Positions 10,277 to 19,139 of a DNA stretch of 54,532 nt are shown here, piece after piece (the first letter of the stretch is position 1; each line of letters starts with the position of its first letter). Under the pieces are notes generated by a model that ran no database searches, was not told the DNA's origin, and worked only from the letters and a program-made list of their open reading frames with translations. The DNA comes from Prolixibacteraceae bacterium (GTDB lineage Bacteria > Bacteroidota > Bacteroidia > Bacteroidales > Prolixibacteraceae), in assembly GCA_029975525.1 (NCBI GenBank), contig JARKOX010000231.1:1-54532 (forward strand), written 5' to 3'. The translations under genes and the position numbers were made by a program.

Positions 10277-11344
10277 TCAGAAGTATTCGTTCTTGTTACA
10301 TTTTCCCGGTTCCCCGGCAGCGCCATTTTTGGCGGTCACCTCCCAGGTATTTCCCGATTGCAGCAACTCGTCCATGCAGCTGATTTTCCGGTTTTTCTGA
10401 ACCAGGTTGATCTGCTGGGTAAGCTCCTGATCGTAAACCGGAGCCGGCACACGGCGGATCACTCCAAATGCCACGGGGAAATTGGGCAGCTGCATGTTGA
10501 TCAACGCCAGGTGCAGCGAGGGGTCTTCTTCGGTGGCATCGTGCACCAGGATATCGTCGCGCGTAACGCCGTTTTCCCCTATTGTCACCACCTTCAGTTT
10601 CCCTTTTTCAAGCGTCAGCCCTTTGTTATTTTCCTGTCCGAAAAGCATCGGTTCGCCATGTTTCAGGATCAGTTGGCGGTCGGCGCGAAATGCCGGGTCA
10701 GAAATTTCATCGTGCACGCCATTGTTGTAAATCATGCAATTCTGAAGCACTTCAACCACCGAGGTTCCCTGGTGGCGGGCGGCTTCAATACAGATCTCCT
10801 GTCCCAGTTTCACATTGTTGTCAATCGAACGGGCAAAGAACGTCCCGCGGGCGCCAATCACCAGCTGTCCGGGCACAAACGGGTCTTCAATGGTTCCATA
10901 CGGAGATGTTTTGGTTTTAAATCCCCGGTCGGAAGTCGGAGAATACTGCCCTTTGGTGAGCCCGTAAATTTTATTATTGAAAAGAACCAGGTTGACATCG
11001 ATATTGCGGCGCACCAGGTGGATGAAGTGATTTCCGCCGATTGCCATTGCGTCGCCGTCGCCGGTGATTACCCACACGCTCAGATCGGGATTGGCTATTT
11101 TCACTCCTGAGGCAACAGCCGTAGCCCGTCCGTGAATGGTATGAAAACCATAGGTGCTCATGTAGTAAGGAAAACGTGACGAGCAGCCGATGCCGGAGAT
11201 AACGGCAAATTTCTCATGGCTGATCCCCAGTTCGGCCATTGCCCGCTGTACCGAGTTGATAATGGCAAAATCGCCGCAACCCGGGCACCAGCGAATTTCA
11301 TTTTCGCTTTTAAAATCTTTTGCTGTATGTTTTATTTCAGTCAT
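10277..11344 (-). CDS. korB: 2-oxoglutarate:ferredoxin oxidoreductase, beta subunit
   Basis: A 355-residue thiamine-diphosphate subunit of a 2-oxoacid:ferredoxin oxidoreductase. Cys20 and Cys23 (RWCPGCGDFAI) and Cys54 (SGIGCSSRFPYY) match the ligands of the proximal 4Fe-4S cluster, with a further candidate in VLQNCMIYNNG. The ThDP/Mg motif is GDGDAMAIGGNH (95-106), completed by FNNKIYGLTKGQYSPT. That last motif is typical of the 2-oxoglutarate rather than the pyruvate enzymes. It begins 3 bases after the korA stop, so the pair is one transcript. The reaction converts 2-oxoglutarate and CoA to succinyl-CoA with reduced ferredoxin and can run reductively in anaerobes. Substrate specificity is inferred from similarity. 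Confidence 0.93.
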   Translation of the reverse strand: MTEIKHTAKDFKSENEIRWCPGCGDFAIINSVQRAMAELGISHEKFAVISGIGCSSRFPYYMSTYGFHTIHGRATAVASGVKIANPDLSVWVITGDGDAMAIGGNHFIHLVRRNIDVNLVLFNNKIYGLTKGQYSPTSDRGFKTKTSPYGTIEDPFVPGQLVIGARGTFFARSIDNNVKLGQEICIEAARHQGTSVVEVLQNCMIYNNGVHDEISDPAFRADRQLILKHGEPMLFGQENNKGLTLEKGKLKVVTIGENGVTRDDILVHDATEEDPSLHLALINMQLPNFPVAFGVIRRVPAPVYDQELTQQINLVQKNRKISCMDELLQSGNTWEVTAKNGAAGEPGKCNKNEYF

Positions 11345-11347
11345 GAT

Positions 11348-13186
11348 CTATTCCTCCAGAAGTTTTACAACGCTCTCTTTCAACTCTTTCACCGTAAAAG
11401 GCAATCCTTTCAGTTTGTTATACTGATGGTACTCAACTCCCGGGACTTTGTCGCGCAGGTAGCTGGCAAACTGCCCCATGTTGAGTTCGCACACGATGAT
11501 TTTTTTGAATCGGGCAAATACCTCGCGGGTGTTGCGGGGCAGCGGCTTGATATAATTGAAATGGGCCAGGCTTACCTTTTTCCCCTCCTTGCGCAGTTCA
11601 CGAACGGTGCTGATAAGATGGCCGTAAGTTCCGCCCCAGCCTACGATCAGCACATCGCCTTCTTCGTCGCCACACACGGTCAGGTCGGGGACCATGTCCA
11701 CCACGCGCTGTACTTTCTCCTCTCTGATTTCAGAATTTTTCTGGTGATTATCCGGATCATGGCTTACACTTCCGGCAATATTTTTTTCCAGTCCGCCCAC
11801 CCGGTGCTGAAAACCTTCCATTCCGGGGAAGGCCCATTCACGCGCCAGGATGCCACTGTCGCGGGCATACGCTTTAAAGGTAGCCGGATCTTTGGCAAAG
11901 CGCGGTTTGATGTCGGGAAGTTCAGCCATCGACGGGATTTTCCAGGGTTCGCTACCGTTGCCTAAAAATCCGTCGGTGAGCAGTACAACAGGCACCATCC
12001 GTTCCAGGGCGATTTTGGCTGCTTTGTAGGCAAACCAGAAGCAGTCGCTGGGCGTGCTGGCGGCAACCACTACCACCGGGCTTTCGCCGTTGCGGCCGTA
12101 AAGGGTCTGCAGCAGATCCGACTGTTCGGTTTTGGTAGGCAGCCCGGTCGACGGCCCGCCACGCTGAACATTAACCACCACCAGCGGAAGTTCAGCCATC
12201 ACGGCCAATCCCAGCGCTTCCGATTTCAGGGCAAAGCCTGGTCCGGAGGTAGTGGTAATGGCCAGGTCGCCGGCAAACGCCGCACCAATGGCCGAGGTGA
12301 TCCCGGCAATTTCATCTTCAGCCTGAAAGGATTTGACCCCCAGGTCTTTTCGTTCCGACAGCGCCTGCAAAATTTCGGTGGCGGGAGTAATCGGATAGGA
12401 TCCGATAAAAAGCTCGAGACCGGCTTTTTCGGCAGCGGCAATAAATCCCCATGCGGTGGCATGGTTCCCGTTGATATTCCGGTAGATGCCCGGTTCAATA
12501 GGCGCCGGATTGACAATATACCGCGGCGTCATGTGCTGCATGTTCATCCCGTAGTTGTAACCGGCATTCAAAACCTTCAGGTTCGATTCCACAACGGCCG
12601 GTTTCTTCGAAAATTTACTGCGGATAAACTCTTCAATATAATCGAGCGGACGATCAAAGATCCAGCATACCAATCCCAGCGCAAACATGTTTTTGCTGCG
12701 TAGGATACTTTTGTTATCCAGTCCCATATCCTTCAGGGCTTCCTGGGTAAGGCTGGTAATCGGGACCGGGATTTTAAAATAGTCTTCCAGTTTGCATTCT
12801 GCAAAAGGATCGTCGGTTTTAAAATCGGCCTTTCGCAGGTTTTTTTCATTAAAAGCATCCTGGTCGTAGATAATAGTTCCGCCCGGGTTCATAAATCGGG
12901 CGTTGGCTTTTACGGCGGCGGGGTTCATTGCAACCAGCACGTGGGCGTAGTCGCCGGGTGTATTCACATGCTTGTGCCCGAATTGTACCTGAAATCCGGA
13001 AACACCACCGACTGTTCCCTGGGGTGCCCTGATTTCAGAAGGATAATCGGGAAAAGTAGAAATGTCGTTCCCCATTAACGCCGTTGTATCGGAGAAAAGG
13101 GTCCCGGTAAGTTGCATTCCGTCGCCCGAGTCTCCGGAAAACCGGATGGCGACTTCTTCGAGTTCAATCACTTTAGCATCCTTCAT
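11348..13186 (-). CDS. korA: 2-oxoglutarate:ferredoxin oxidoreductase, fused gamma-alpha subunit
   Basis: A 612-residue subunit that joins the gamma domain (residues 1-190, with the glycine-rich FSGDSGDGMQLTGTLF) to the alpha pyrimidine-binding domains. The alpha part opens with NGNHATAWGFIAAAEKAG near residue 240 and includes GSYPITPATEIL and TTSGPGFALKSEALGLAVMAELP, then the central QRGGPSTGLPTKTEQSDL motif of this family. This fused form is standard for two-subunit KorAB enzymes of Bacteroidota and Archaea. It heads the korA-korB operon. Its ATG lies 214 bases from the divergent carbonic-anhydrase-like gene. With sucAB in the same window, the organism has both ferredoxin-linked and NAD-linked 2-oxoglutarate oxidation. 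Confidence 0.94.
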   Translation of the reverse strand: MKDAKVIELEEVAIRFSGDSGDGMQLTGTLFSDTTALMGNDISTFPDYPSEIRAPQGTVGGVSGFQVQFGHKHVNTPGDYAHVLVAMNPAAVKANARFMNPGGTIIYDQDAFNEKNLRKADFKTDDPFAECKLEDYFKIPVPITSLTQEALKDMGLDNKSILRSKNMFALGLVCWIFDRPLDYIEEFIRSKFSKKPAVVESNLKVLNAGYNYGMNMQHMTPRYIVNPAPIEPGIYRNINGNHATAWGFIAAAEKAGLELFIGSYPITPATEILQALSERKDLGVKSFQAEDEIAGITSAIGAAFAGDLAITTTSGPGFALKSEALGLAVMAELPLVVVNVQRGGPSTGLPTKTEQSDLLQTLYGRNGESPVVVVAASTPSDCFWFAYKAAKIALERMVPVVLLTDGFLGNGSEPWKIPSMAELPDIKPRFAKDPATFKAYARDSGILAREWAFPGMEGFQHRVGGLEKNIAGSVSHDPDNHQKNSEIREEKVQRVVDMVPDLTVCGDEEGDVLIVGWGGTYGHLISTVRELRKEGKKVSLAHFNYIKPLPRNTREVFARFKKIIVCELNMGQFASYLRDKVPGVEYHQYNKLKGLPFTVKELKESVVKLLEE

Positions 13187-13242
13187 GAAGAAAATGTTTT
13201 TACATCGATAATTATACTTTCAATCTGAAATAATATCGATTC

Positions 13243-13250
13243 CAAAAATA
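13243..13250 (-). promoter_or_regulatory. Possible -7 box for korAB
   Basis: On the minus strand TATTTTTG matches the Bacteroidota -7 consensus TAnnTTTG, 56 bases before the korA start codon. No TTG is seen at the usual 19-21 base distance. An overlapping TATATTTTG lies just upstream, so the exact box is uncertain. Confidence 0.35.
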
Positions 13251-13365
13251 TCAAAATATAATCCAAGAATCGAATTTTCAGCATTTCATTCAAAATCAAA
13301 CAGAACAAAAATAACTAATATTTAACACGGTATAAATGACACCTGTTATTCTTTACATGTTTTCC

Positions 13366-13373
13366 TATCTTTG
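13366..13373 (+). promoter_or_regulatory. -7 box of the gamma-carbonic anhydrase gene
   Basis: TATCTTTG is a perfect match to the TAnnTTTG element of the primary sigma factor of Bacteroidota. It lies 26 bases before the ATG at 13400. A CTG 20 bases upstream (13343-13345) is a weak -33 match. Confidence 0.6.
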
Positions 13374-13399
13374 CAACCAATTTAAAATCGATACACAAC

Positions 13400-13933
13400 A
13401 TGGCAGTGATACGACCTTTGAGAGGGAAAAGTCCGGTGATTGGCCGCAACTGTTTTCTTGCCGAAACGGCGGCTATTATCGGCGATGTGGAGATAGGCGA
13501 CGACTGCAGCATTTGGTACAGTGCGGTAATCCGCGGCGATGTGCACTCCATCCGGATTGGCAACAACACCAACATACAGGACGGGGCGGTTATTCATGCC
13601 ACCTACCAGAAATCGCCTACCAACATCGGCAACAATGTCATTATTGCGCACGGGGCTATCGTGCACGGCTGCACGCTGCACGACAACGTAATGATCGGGA
13701 TGAATGCCGTGGTGCTGGACGATGCCGTGGTGGAGAGCAACTCGATCATTGCCGCCGGATCGGTGGTTACCAAAGGGACGCGCGTGGAATCGGGTACTGT
13801 TTACGCCGGCATTCCGGCCCGGAAAGTGAAAGAGGTTGGTCCCGAACTGCTGGAAGGGGAAATCCACCGCATCACCCAGGCCTACACCATGTATGCCGAA
13901 TGGTACCAGGAGCCCGCTGGAAACAGGGATTAA
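13400..13933 (+). CDS. Gamma-carbonic anhydrase family hexapeptide protein
   Basis: A 177-residue left-handed beta-helix protein built from hexapeptide repeats (IGDVEIGDDCSIWY, IRIGNNTNI, IGNNVIIAHGAIVHG). Three histidines at 66 (VIHATYQ), 84 and 89 (IIAHGAIVHGC) sit at the positions that bind the metal in gamma-class carbonic anhydrases (Cam, CaiE, YrdA, PaaY group). The signature IWYSAVIRGD is present. The acidic loop and catalytic Glu of the archaeal Cam prototype are not evident, as in most bacterial CamH/YrdA relatives, so real carbonic anhydrase activity is uncertain. It is a single-gene unit with its own promoter, divergent from korAB and convergent with argS. Confidence 0.9.
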   Translation: MAVIRPLRGKSPVIGRNCFLAETAAIIGDVEIGDDCSIWYSAVIRGDVHSIRIGNNTNIQDGAVIHATYQKSPTNIGNNVIIAHGAIVHGCTLHDNVMIGMNAVVLDDAVVESNSIIAAGSVVTKGTRVESGTVYAGIPARKVKEVGPELLEGEIHRITQAYTMYAEWYQEPAGNRD

Positions 13934-13990
13934 ATTCCTGCCGGATTTCAGCAAAAATTTAATCTCTTTTCTCCCCCGGGCGCGGCACGT

Positions 13991-15784
13991 CTACATCCGT
14001 TCCGGAAGTTCGATTCCGAGCATACCCATTCCGTGTTTCAGAATATTGACCACACTCACCGAAAGGGCGAGCCTGAAATTTCGTTGGTCGGCGTTGGTTT
14101 CGCCCAAAATGGAGTGGTCGTGGTAAAACTGGTTGTACTCTTTGACCAGCTCGTAGCAATAATTGGCCATAACTGCCGGAGAGTATGCATTACCGGCCTC
14201 TTCAACCACTGCCGGAAAGAGTGAGATGGTTTTCAGCAGCTCTTTTTCTTTTGTTTCGAGTTGAAGGGCAGGCGGTATCGCGCCCGAAATTTCGAGTCCG
14301 CTTTCGGCGGCTTTACGCAACACCGACTGAATACGGGCATGGGTGTACTGGATAAACGGTCCGGTATTCCCGTTAAAGTCAATCGACTCTTCGGGATTGA
14401 ACATCATATTTTTGCGGGGATCCACTTTCAGAATAAAATATTTGAGGGCGCCGTGGGCAATCATTTTATACGTGCGGGCTGCCTCCTCTTCCGAAAGCCC
14501 CTGTAGTTTTCCCAGCTCCTCTCCCATTTTGCGGGCCACTTCCTCCATCTCCACCATCAGGTCGTCGGCGTCAACCACGGTGCCTTCCCGCGATTTCATT
14601 TTGCCCGAGGGAAGTTCAACCATTCCGTATGAGAAGTGGTACAATCCTTTTCCCCATTCGTACCCCAGTTTATCGAGCAGAATGGCCAGAACCTGGAAGT
14701 GGTAGTTTTGTTCGTTGCCCACCACATAAACCATTTTGCTGATGGGGTAATCATCGAACCGCATTTTGGCGGTCCCGATATCCTGGGTCATATAAACCGA
14801 GGTTCCGTCACTGCGGAGCAGTACTTTCTGATCGAGCCCTTCGGCTGTGAGGTCGGCCCAAACCGAACCGTCTTCGCGCCGGTAAAAAATGCCCGCTTCC
14901 AATCCGCGCAACACCTCCTCTTTTCCCAGAAGATAGGTTTCCGACTCGTAATAAATTTTGTCGAAATCCACGCCCAGCTCTTTGTAGGTTTGGTCGAAAC
15001 CCTCATAAACCCAGCCGTTCATCATCTTCCAGAGGCCGACGGTCTCTTCGTCGTGCGCTTCCCATTTGCGCAGCAGCTCGCGTGCTGCCAGGATGGAGGG
15101 CGCCTGGTTTTCGGCCTCTTCCGGAGTCATCCCCTGCGCAACCAGTCCGGCAATTTCCTTTTTATATTGCTGATCGAACATGACATAAAAGTCGCCAACC
15201 AGGTGATCGCCTTTAATACCGGTACTTTGGGGCGTTTTACCTTCTCCCCACTGCTGCCAGGCATACATCGATTTGCAGATATGAATTCCGCGATCGTTGA
15301 CAATGTTGGTTTTCACCACCTTCTTACCGTTGGCTTCCAGAATCCGGCACAACGAATAGCCCAGCAGGTTGTTGCGGATGTGCCCGAGGTGCAGCGGCTT
15401 GTTTGTGTTGGGCGACGAGTACTCCACCATCACCAGCTCCGAGGCGTCGGTGACCGGCTTCAGTCCGTAATTTTCATTCCGGAAGGCTTCCTGCAACAAG
15501 GCAATCCAGTAGCTGGTGCCAATCGTGAGGTTCAAAAAGCCTTTTACCACATTGAATTTTTCCACTTCCGGAACCTGTTCCACCAGGTAATTGCCGAGTT
15601 GGACCGCGGTTTCTTCAGGCGATTTTTTGGAAAAGCGCACAAACGGAAAAACCACCAGGGTGAGATCGCCTTCAAACTCTTTTCGGGTTTGCTGCAATTG
15701 CAACTGGGTTATTTCGGGTTTGTAGCCGAACAGCAGTTCGGCGCCGGCGCTGATCTTCTCCTGGAGCAGACTTTCAATGTTCAT
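13991..15784 (-). CDS. argS: Arginyl-tRNA synthetase
   Basis: A 597-residue class I synthetase that charges tRNA-Arg. The N-terminal Add1 domain (about 1-95) is followed by the catalytic core with the HIGH signature as HLGH at 132-135 in SSPNTNKPLHLGHIRNN. The KMSKS position is occupied by MKSREGTVV, the usual degenerate form in ArgRS. The C-terminal helical anticodon-binding (DALR) domain covers about 470-597 and ends in GMGMLGIELPERM. Length and domain order are normal. It is a single-gene transcript, separated from the sugar-isomerase operon upstream by a strong terminator. Confidence 0.97.
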   Translation of the reverse strand: MNIESLLQEKISAGAELLFGYKPEITQLQLQQTRKEFEGDLTLVVFPFVRFSKKSPEETAVQLGNYLVEQVPEVEKFNVVKGFLNLTIGTSYWIALLQEAFRNENYGLKPVTDASELVMVEYSSPNTNKPLHLGHIRNNLLGYSLCRILEANGKKVVKTNIVNDRGIHICKSMYAWQQWGEGKTPQSTGIKGDHLVGDFYVMFDQQYKKEIAGLVAQGMTPEEAENQAPSILAARELLRKWEAHDEETVGLWKMMNGWVYEGFDQTYKELGVDFDKIYYESETYLLGKEEVLRGLEAGIFYRREDGSVWADLTAEGLDQKVLLRSDGTSVYMTQDIGTAKMRFDDYPISKMVYVVGNEQNYHFQVLAILLDKLGYEWGKGLYHFSYGMVELPSGKMKSREGTVVDADDLMVEMEEVARKMGEELGKLQGLSEEEAARTYKMIAHGALKYFILKVDPRKNMMFNPEESIDFNGNTGPFIQYTHARIQSVLRKAAESGLEISGAIPPALQLETKEKELLKTISLFPAVVEEAGNAYSPAVMANYCYELVKEYNQFYHDHSILGETNADQRNFRLALSVSVVNILKHGMGMLGIELPERM

Positions 15785-15833
15785 GGTAATTTTTTTTGGA
15801 TGGGCAAAGATAACACTTTTCAGGATAGCCCAT

Positions 15834-15862
15834 AAAAAAAGCCTTTCGCGAACGAAAGGCTT
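15834..15862 (-). terminator. Intrinsic terminator of the doxX-oxidoreductase-isomerase operon
   Basis: A perfect 10-bp stem (arms 15839-15848 and 15853-15862) with a 4-base loop, followed on the minus strand by an unbroken T7 tract. It lies 36 bases after the isomerase stop and before the argS start, so it ends the upstream operon. Confidence 0.9.
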
Positions 15863-15897
15863 CTGTAAGATGAGATTTAGGATTTATTTGCGCTACG

Positions 15898-16752
15898 TTA
15901 AACGAAGGTAGCGTTTTTCAGATAGTTATAACTCATTTCAACACTTTCCAGCGGATCGAGGTCTTTGAAACGGTCTTGCTCAACAAAGAACATTTTCATA
16001 CCGGCGATCTCTTTTACGGCAAAGATGCTGGCAAAGTCGATCCGTCCGCTTCCCACCGGGGCAAAGAACATGTCGTCGGTTTTCACCATATCTTTTACGT
16101 GGTAAATCTCAAAACGTCCTGGATATTTTTTGATATATTCCACCGGATCGTAACCGGCGCGGGTAACCCAGTAGAGGTCGATTTCATAGGTTACCAGTTC
16201 GGGATCGGTGTTCTGGAGCAGCACATCCATGCCGATCTGTCCGTCCATCGGTTCGAACTCGAAAGCGTGGTTATGATAGCCAAAACGGATGCCGTACTTT
16301 TTGCCCACTTCGCCCATTTTATTGAACTTTTCGGCAGTGACTTTATATCCGTCAATATTTTCCCGCTGGTTGTCGGGCAGATAAGGATAGATGACATATT
16401 TACAGCCGGCTTCGGCGGCATCGGCAAATACTTTTTCGGCCGAATCGGGTTCAAAAACCGTGTGGCTGCTGTGCAGGGGCATTCCCAAACCGATCAGTTT
16501 ATTGGCAAAATCTTTCGGTTTCATTCCGTAGAAAGTACCGTCGCCGGCGTTGTAGCCGGCAGCCTCCATGGAGTTGTAGCCAATTTCAGCCAGGCGGTTG
16601 AGTGTTCCGTCCAGGTCTTGCTGGATTTTGTCACGAACCGTGTAAAGTTGCAGGCCGATCACTTTTTCCTTACTGCAGGAAAACATCGGAATTACCAGCG
16701 AACCAGCAGCAAAAGCAGCTGTGGTTTTCAGAAAATTTCGGCGATTGGTCAT
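15898..16752 (-). CDS. Sugar phosphate isomerase/epimerase-like TIM barrel, exported lipoprotein
   Basis: A 284-residue AP-endonuclease-2-type TIM-barrel protein (xylose isomerase-like, PF01261). The N-terminus MTNRRNFLKTTAAF carries a twin-arginine motif, and the following hydrophobic stretch ends in a lipobox-like SC (MFSCSK), so it is probably a Tat-exported, lipid-anchored periplasmic enzyme. Barrel landmarks are IGLQLYTVRD, GYHNHAFEFEP (metal-binding His) and YEIDLYWVTRAGYDP, then FEIYHVKDM with metal-binding residues. It is the last gene of a unit with Gfo/Idh/MocA and DoxX proteins. Such pairs commonly oxidise and isomerise sugars or 3-keto-glycosides outside the cytoplasm. The exact substrate cannot be read from the sequence. 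Confidence 0.85.
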   Translation of the reverse strand: MTNRRNFLKTTAAFAAGSLVIPMFSCSKEKVIGLQLYTVRDKIQQDLDGTLNRLAEIGYNSMEAAGYNAGDGTFYGMKPKDFANKLIGLGMPLHSSHTVFEPDSAEKVFADAAEAGCKYVIYPYLPDNQRENIDGYKVTAEKFNKMGEVGKKYGIRFGYHNHAFEFEPMDGQIGMDVLLQNTDPELVTYEIDLYWVTRAGYDPVEYIKKYPGRFEIYHVKDMVKTDDMFFAPVGSGRIDFASIFAVKEIAGMKMFFVEQDRFKDLDPLESVEMSYNYLKNATFV

Positions 16753-16818
16753 ATTCGTTTCTTTTAAATTATTGTAAAACGTGGTTAATGTCCCAAAATT
16801 AAAATAATTACTCTCGAA

Positions 16819-18390
16819 TCAAACTATGATTTGCTCTTTTTCTTCGTCCCAGAACACCTGTTTGTGGTGTTTGTACGACAGCGTTCCCATGTGGGCAGTC
16901 ATCGCCTCTTCAAATCCCTGGTCGATGTTGCAGCTCGGGGTGTTGCCCGATCGGATACAATCGATCCATTCTTTCATGTGCAGGTGGGTGGTGTCGACCC
17001 GTTTGCCGCCGCGGTAGGTGTACAGCAGGCCTCTTCCGGCAAAATAGCGTTCGGTGGCCGAAGTCACCGTATCGGCGCCTTTTCCGGGGATGTAGCTGTA
17101 AATCGGTTCATCGGGTTTGATGATTCCCTGTTTGATCTTTTCGGCATAGCGTGTCGAGCGGGGATCGGCATAAATGGTAAGCGTGTTCCCCATTTCCATG
17201 TAGGCATCGTGTCCCATCACCCGTTTTCCGCGGCTCATCTGGCTCGAAAGGGTGGCCGAATAGAGCAGCGAAAGATCGCGTTTGGGGAATTCAAAGACGG
17301 TGGTGAGCACATCGGGGACGGTGCGGCCGTCTTTAAAGAAATAGACTCCGCCGGTAGACATGGCCGAATGGGGAATTCCCAGCTTCAGGATCTGGTTGAT
17401 CGCGTCGTATTCGTGGGTCAGCAGGTCGCCCGAGAGGCCGGTGCTGTAATCCCACCAGCAACGCCAGCGGAAGAAGCGTTCGAGGTTGAAGTCGTGCCAC
17501 GGCGCTGGTCCGATAAACTGCTCCCAGTCGATGGTTTCGGGCGAAGCATCCTTGTGGATCGGGTAAACCCAAGCTCCGTTCGGGTCGTTGCGGTTGGTGG
17601 TCACTTCAATGAGGTTGATCGGTCCCAGCACCCCTTTTTCCACAGCTTCCTGCGCTTTCAGGTAAGCATCGGTCTGGCGGCCCTGATGCCCCAGCTGAAA
17701 CACCACCTCCGACTCCTTAACGGCCTGGCGCACGGTGTAGGTCTCTTCTACCGTCCAGGTCATCGGTTTTTCGCAATAAATATGTTTTCCCTGGCGAGCG
17801 GCTTCAATAATCATCGGGCCGTGCCAGTGGTCGGGCGAGGCAATCACCACGGCATCCACCTCGGGCGATGCGATCAGCTCTTTGTAGTTCAGGTAGCGTT
17901 TAACCGGTTCACCCATTTTTCCGCCGGTTCCTTCCCGGTTAATATTGGCCGCCATCTCCTGGGCCATCGTACCGTAAGTGTCAAAAATATCACACACGGC
18001 GGTAATCCGCACATTGAGGTCGTCCTGAGCCTTAAAATCGGCATAACGAAGGTCGTTTTTATTCTTTTCGGCAGCCTCTATCCAACTGTCAACCATTGTC
18101 GGGTGGGCAAACCCCAATGCCTTGGCCAGCTGTTTCCCGCGAATGCCGTAACCAATCAGTCCGATCCGGATCTCTTTTCCTTCCGATTTTGCCGGCGTTG
18201 CCGGCTCTTCGCGCGACATGCCCAGTTCATCGGCAATCGTGGTTTTGAGGAAACGCTCGTAGTTCTTCTTTTTGTAAACGCCGTAGGCCACAGCCCCCAG
18301 CACCGGCACTGTTGCCAACCCTTTCAGCGCGTCGCGGCGGTTAATCTTCGAACCGCTGCCGGCAGGTATATTTTTATTTTTATCTTCCAT
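16819..18390 (-). CDS. Tat-exported Gfo/Idh/MocA family oxidoreductase
   Basis: A 523-residue NAD(P)-dependent sugar oxidoreductase. The N-terminus has a twin-arginine motif (INRRDALKGLATVP, Arg18-Arg19) and a hydrophobic segment, indicating export through Tat with the cofactor bound. The Rossmann fold starts at IRIGLIGYGIRGKQLAKALG (about 75-94). The catalytic EKP motif is at 207-209 (IYCEKPMTW), preceded by ASPDHWHGPM. The C-terminal substrate domain includes WRCWWDYSTGLSGDLLTHEYD. It is longer than a typical cytosolic member (about 350), mainly because of the signal region and C-terminal insertions. It starts 17 bases after the doxX-like stop. The substrate is unknown. Confidence 0.9.
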   Translation of the reverse strand: MEDKNKNIPAGSGSKINRRDALKGLATVPVLGAVAYGVYKKKNYERFLKTTIADELGMSREEPATPAKSEGKEIRIGLIGYGIRGKQLAKALGFAHPTMVDSWIEAAEKNKNDLRYADFKAQDDLNVRITAVCDIFDTYGTMAQEMAANINREGTGGKMGEPVKRYLNYKELIASPEVDAVVIASPDHWHGPMIIEAARQGKHIYCEKPMTWTVEETYTVRQAVKESEVVFQLGHQGRQTDAYLKAQEAVEKGVLGPINLIEVTTNRNDPNGAWVYPIHKDASPETIDWEQFIGPAPWHDFNLERFFRWRCWWDYSTGLSGDLLTHEYDAINQILKLGIPHSAMSTGGVYFFKDGRTVPDVLTTVFEFPKRDLSLLYSATLSSQMSRGKRVMGHDAYMEMGNTLTIYADPRSTRYAEKIKQGIIKPDEPIYSYIPGKGADTVTSATERYFAGRGLLYTYRGGKRVDTTHLHMKEWIDCIRSGNTPSCNIDQGFEEAMTAHMGTLSYKHHKQVFWDEEKEQIIV

Positions 18391-18407
18391 TTTCCAGGGA
18401 TTAAAAA

Positions 18408-18887
18408 TTATTTTCTGAAAATAAACCGATCGAGGCCTATCGTTTTTCCGGTCGGAAACAGCGACAAAGCGCCCAGGGCAATAAACTCGATCATCACCTT
18501 GTCGACAATAAAATAATTGCCTTCAGCCGGGAGGGCGTAATTCAACCCGACGAACGGCGGATGCGACAGGTAATAAAAAGCCAGCAGCAACATTCCCGAC
18601 CAGGCGGCCAGGCGGGTAAACAACCCCAATACCAGTCCCAGACCAATAAAAACCAATCCCCACTGGTTCATAAAATTGACAGCTGAAAGTACTCCCGGAC
18701 TGGCAGCCATCGCCTGAAAAACGGGAGCAAACCATCCTTTTGAATCGAGCAGATAACCAACGGCCGACCATCCCGGGTTAACTACTTTTATCAACCCTTC
18801 GTACAAAAAATGCCAGCCGATCGCCACCCGTAACACAACCAGCCAGGTAGTTTGACAAGTCGTGTAATTACATGATTTGACAGTCAT
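18408..18887 (-). CDS. DoxX family membrane protein
   Basis: A 159-residue integral membrane protein with about four hydrophobic helices (near 14-32, 70-92, 95-112 and 128-146). It carries the DoxX-type opening RVAIGWHFLYEGLIKV and the segment GLVLGLFTRLAAWSGMLLLAFYYLSHPP. DoxX relatives are linked to quinone or thiosulfate redox chemistry, but most are of unknown function. As first gene of the operon with an exported Gfo/Idh/MocA oxidoreductase, it may pass electrons from that enzyme to the quinone pool (inference only). Confidence 0.85.
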   Translation of the reverse strand: MTVKSCNYTTCQTTWLVVLRVAIGWHFLYEGLIKVVNPGWSAVGYLLDSKGWFAPVFQAMAASPGVLSAVNFMNQWGLVFIGLGLVLGLFTRLAAWSGMLLLAFYYLSHPPFVGLNYALPAEGNYFIVDKVMIEFIALGALSLFPTGKTIGLDRFIFRK

Positions 18888-19090
18888 TAGCGTTTAAATT
18901 TGATTAATAATTTTTTAGTCAAAGCTTATTTGAGCTCTCAGAATGCCCTAAAGATAATATTTTGACCCGCCGCATAAATGTTTTTTTTGGGCCAAAAAGG
19001 CTTATTTATTGTATTTTTTACAATAGATTAAAACTGCAGACAAAAGGGATGGTCCGATTTCGGGGGATTCCGGCACAATTTGCACCAACA

Positions 19091-19120
19091 AAAAAAGGCC
19101 TTGAACGAGCAAGGCCTTTT
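19091..19120 (-). terminator. Intrinsic terminator of the methylmalonyl-CoA decarboxylase operon
   Basis: A perfect 10-bp stem (19093-19102 with 19111-19120) and an 8-base loop. On the minus strand the 3' arm runs into a T7 tract. It lies 20 bases after the beta-subunit stop. Confidence 0.9.
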
Positions 19121-19139
19121 ACATTTCTTTCAAAAAAGA

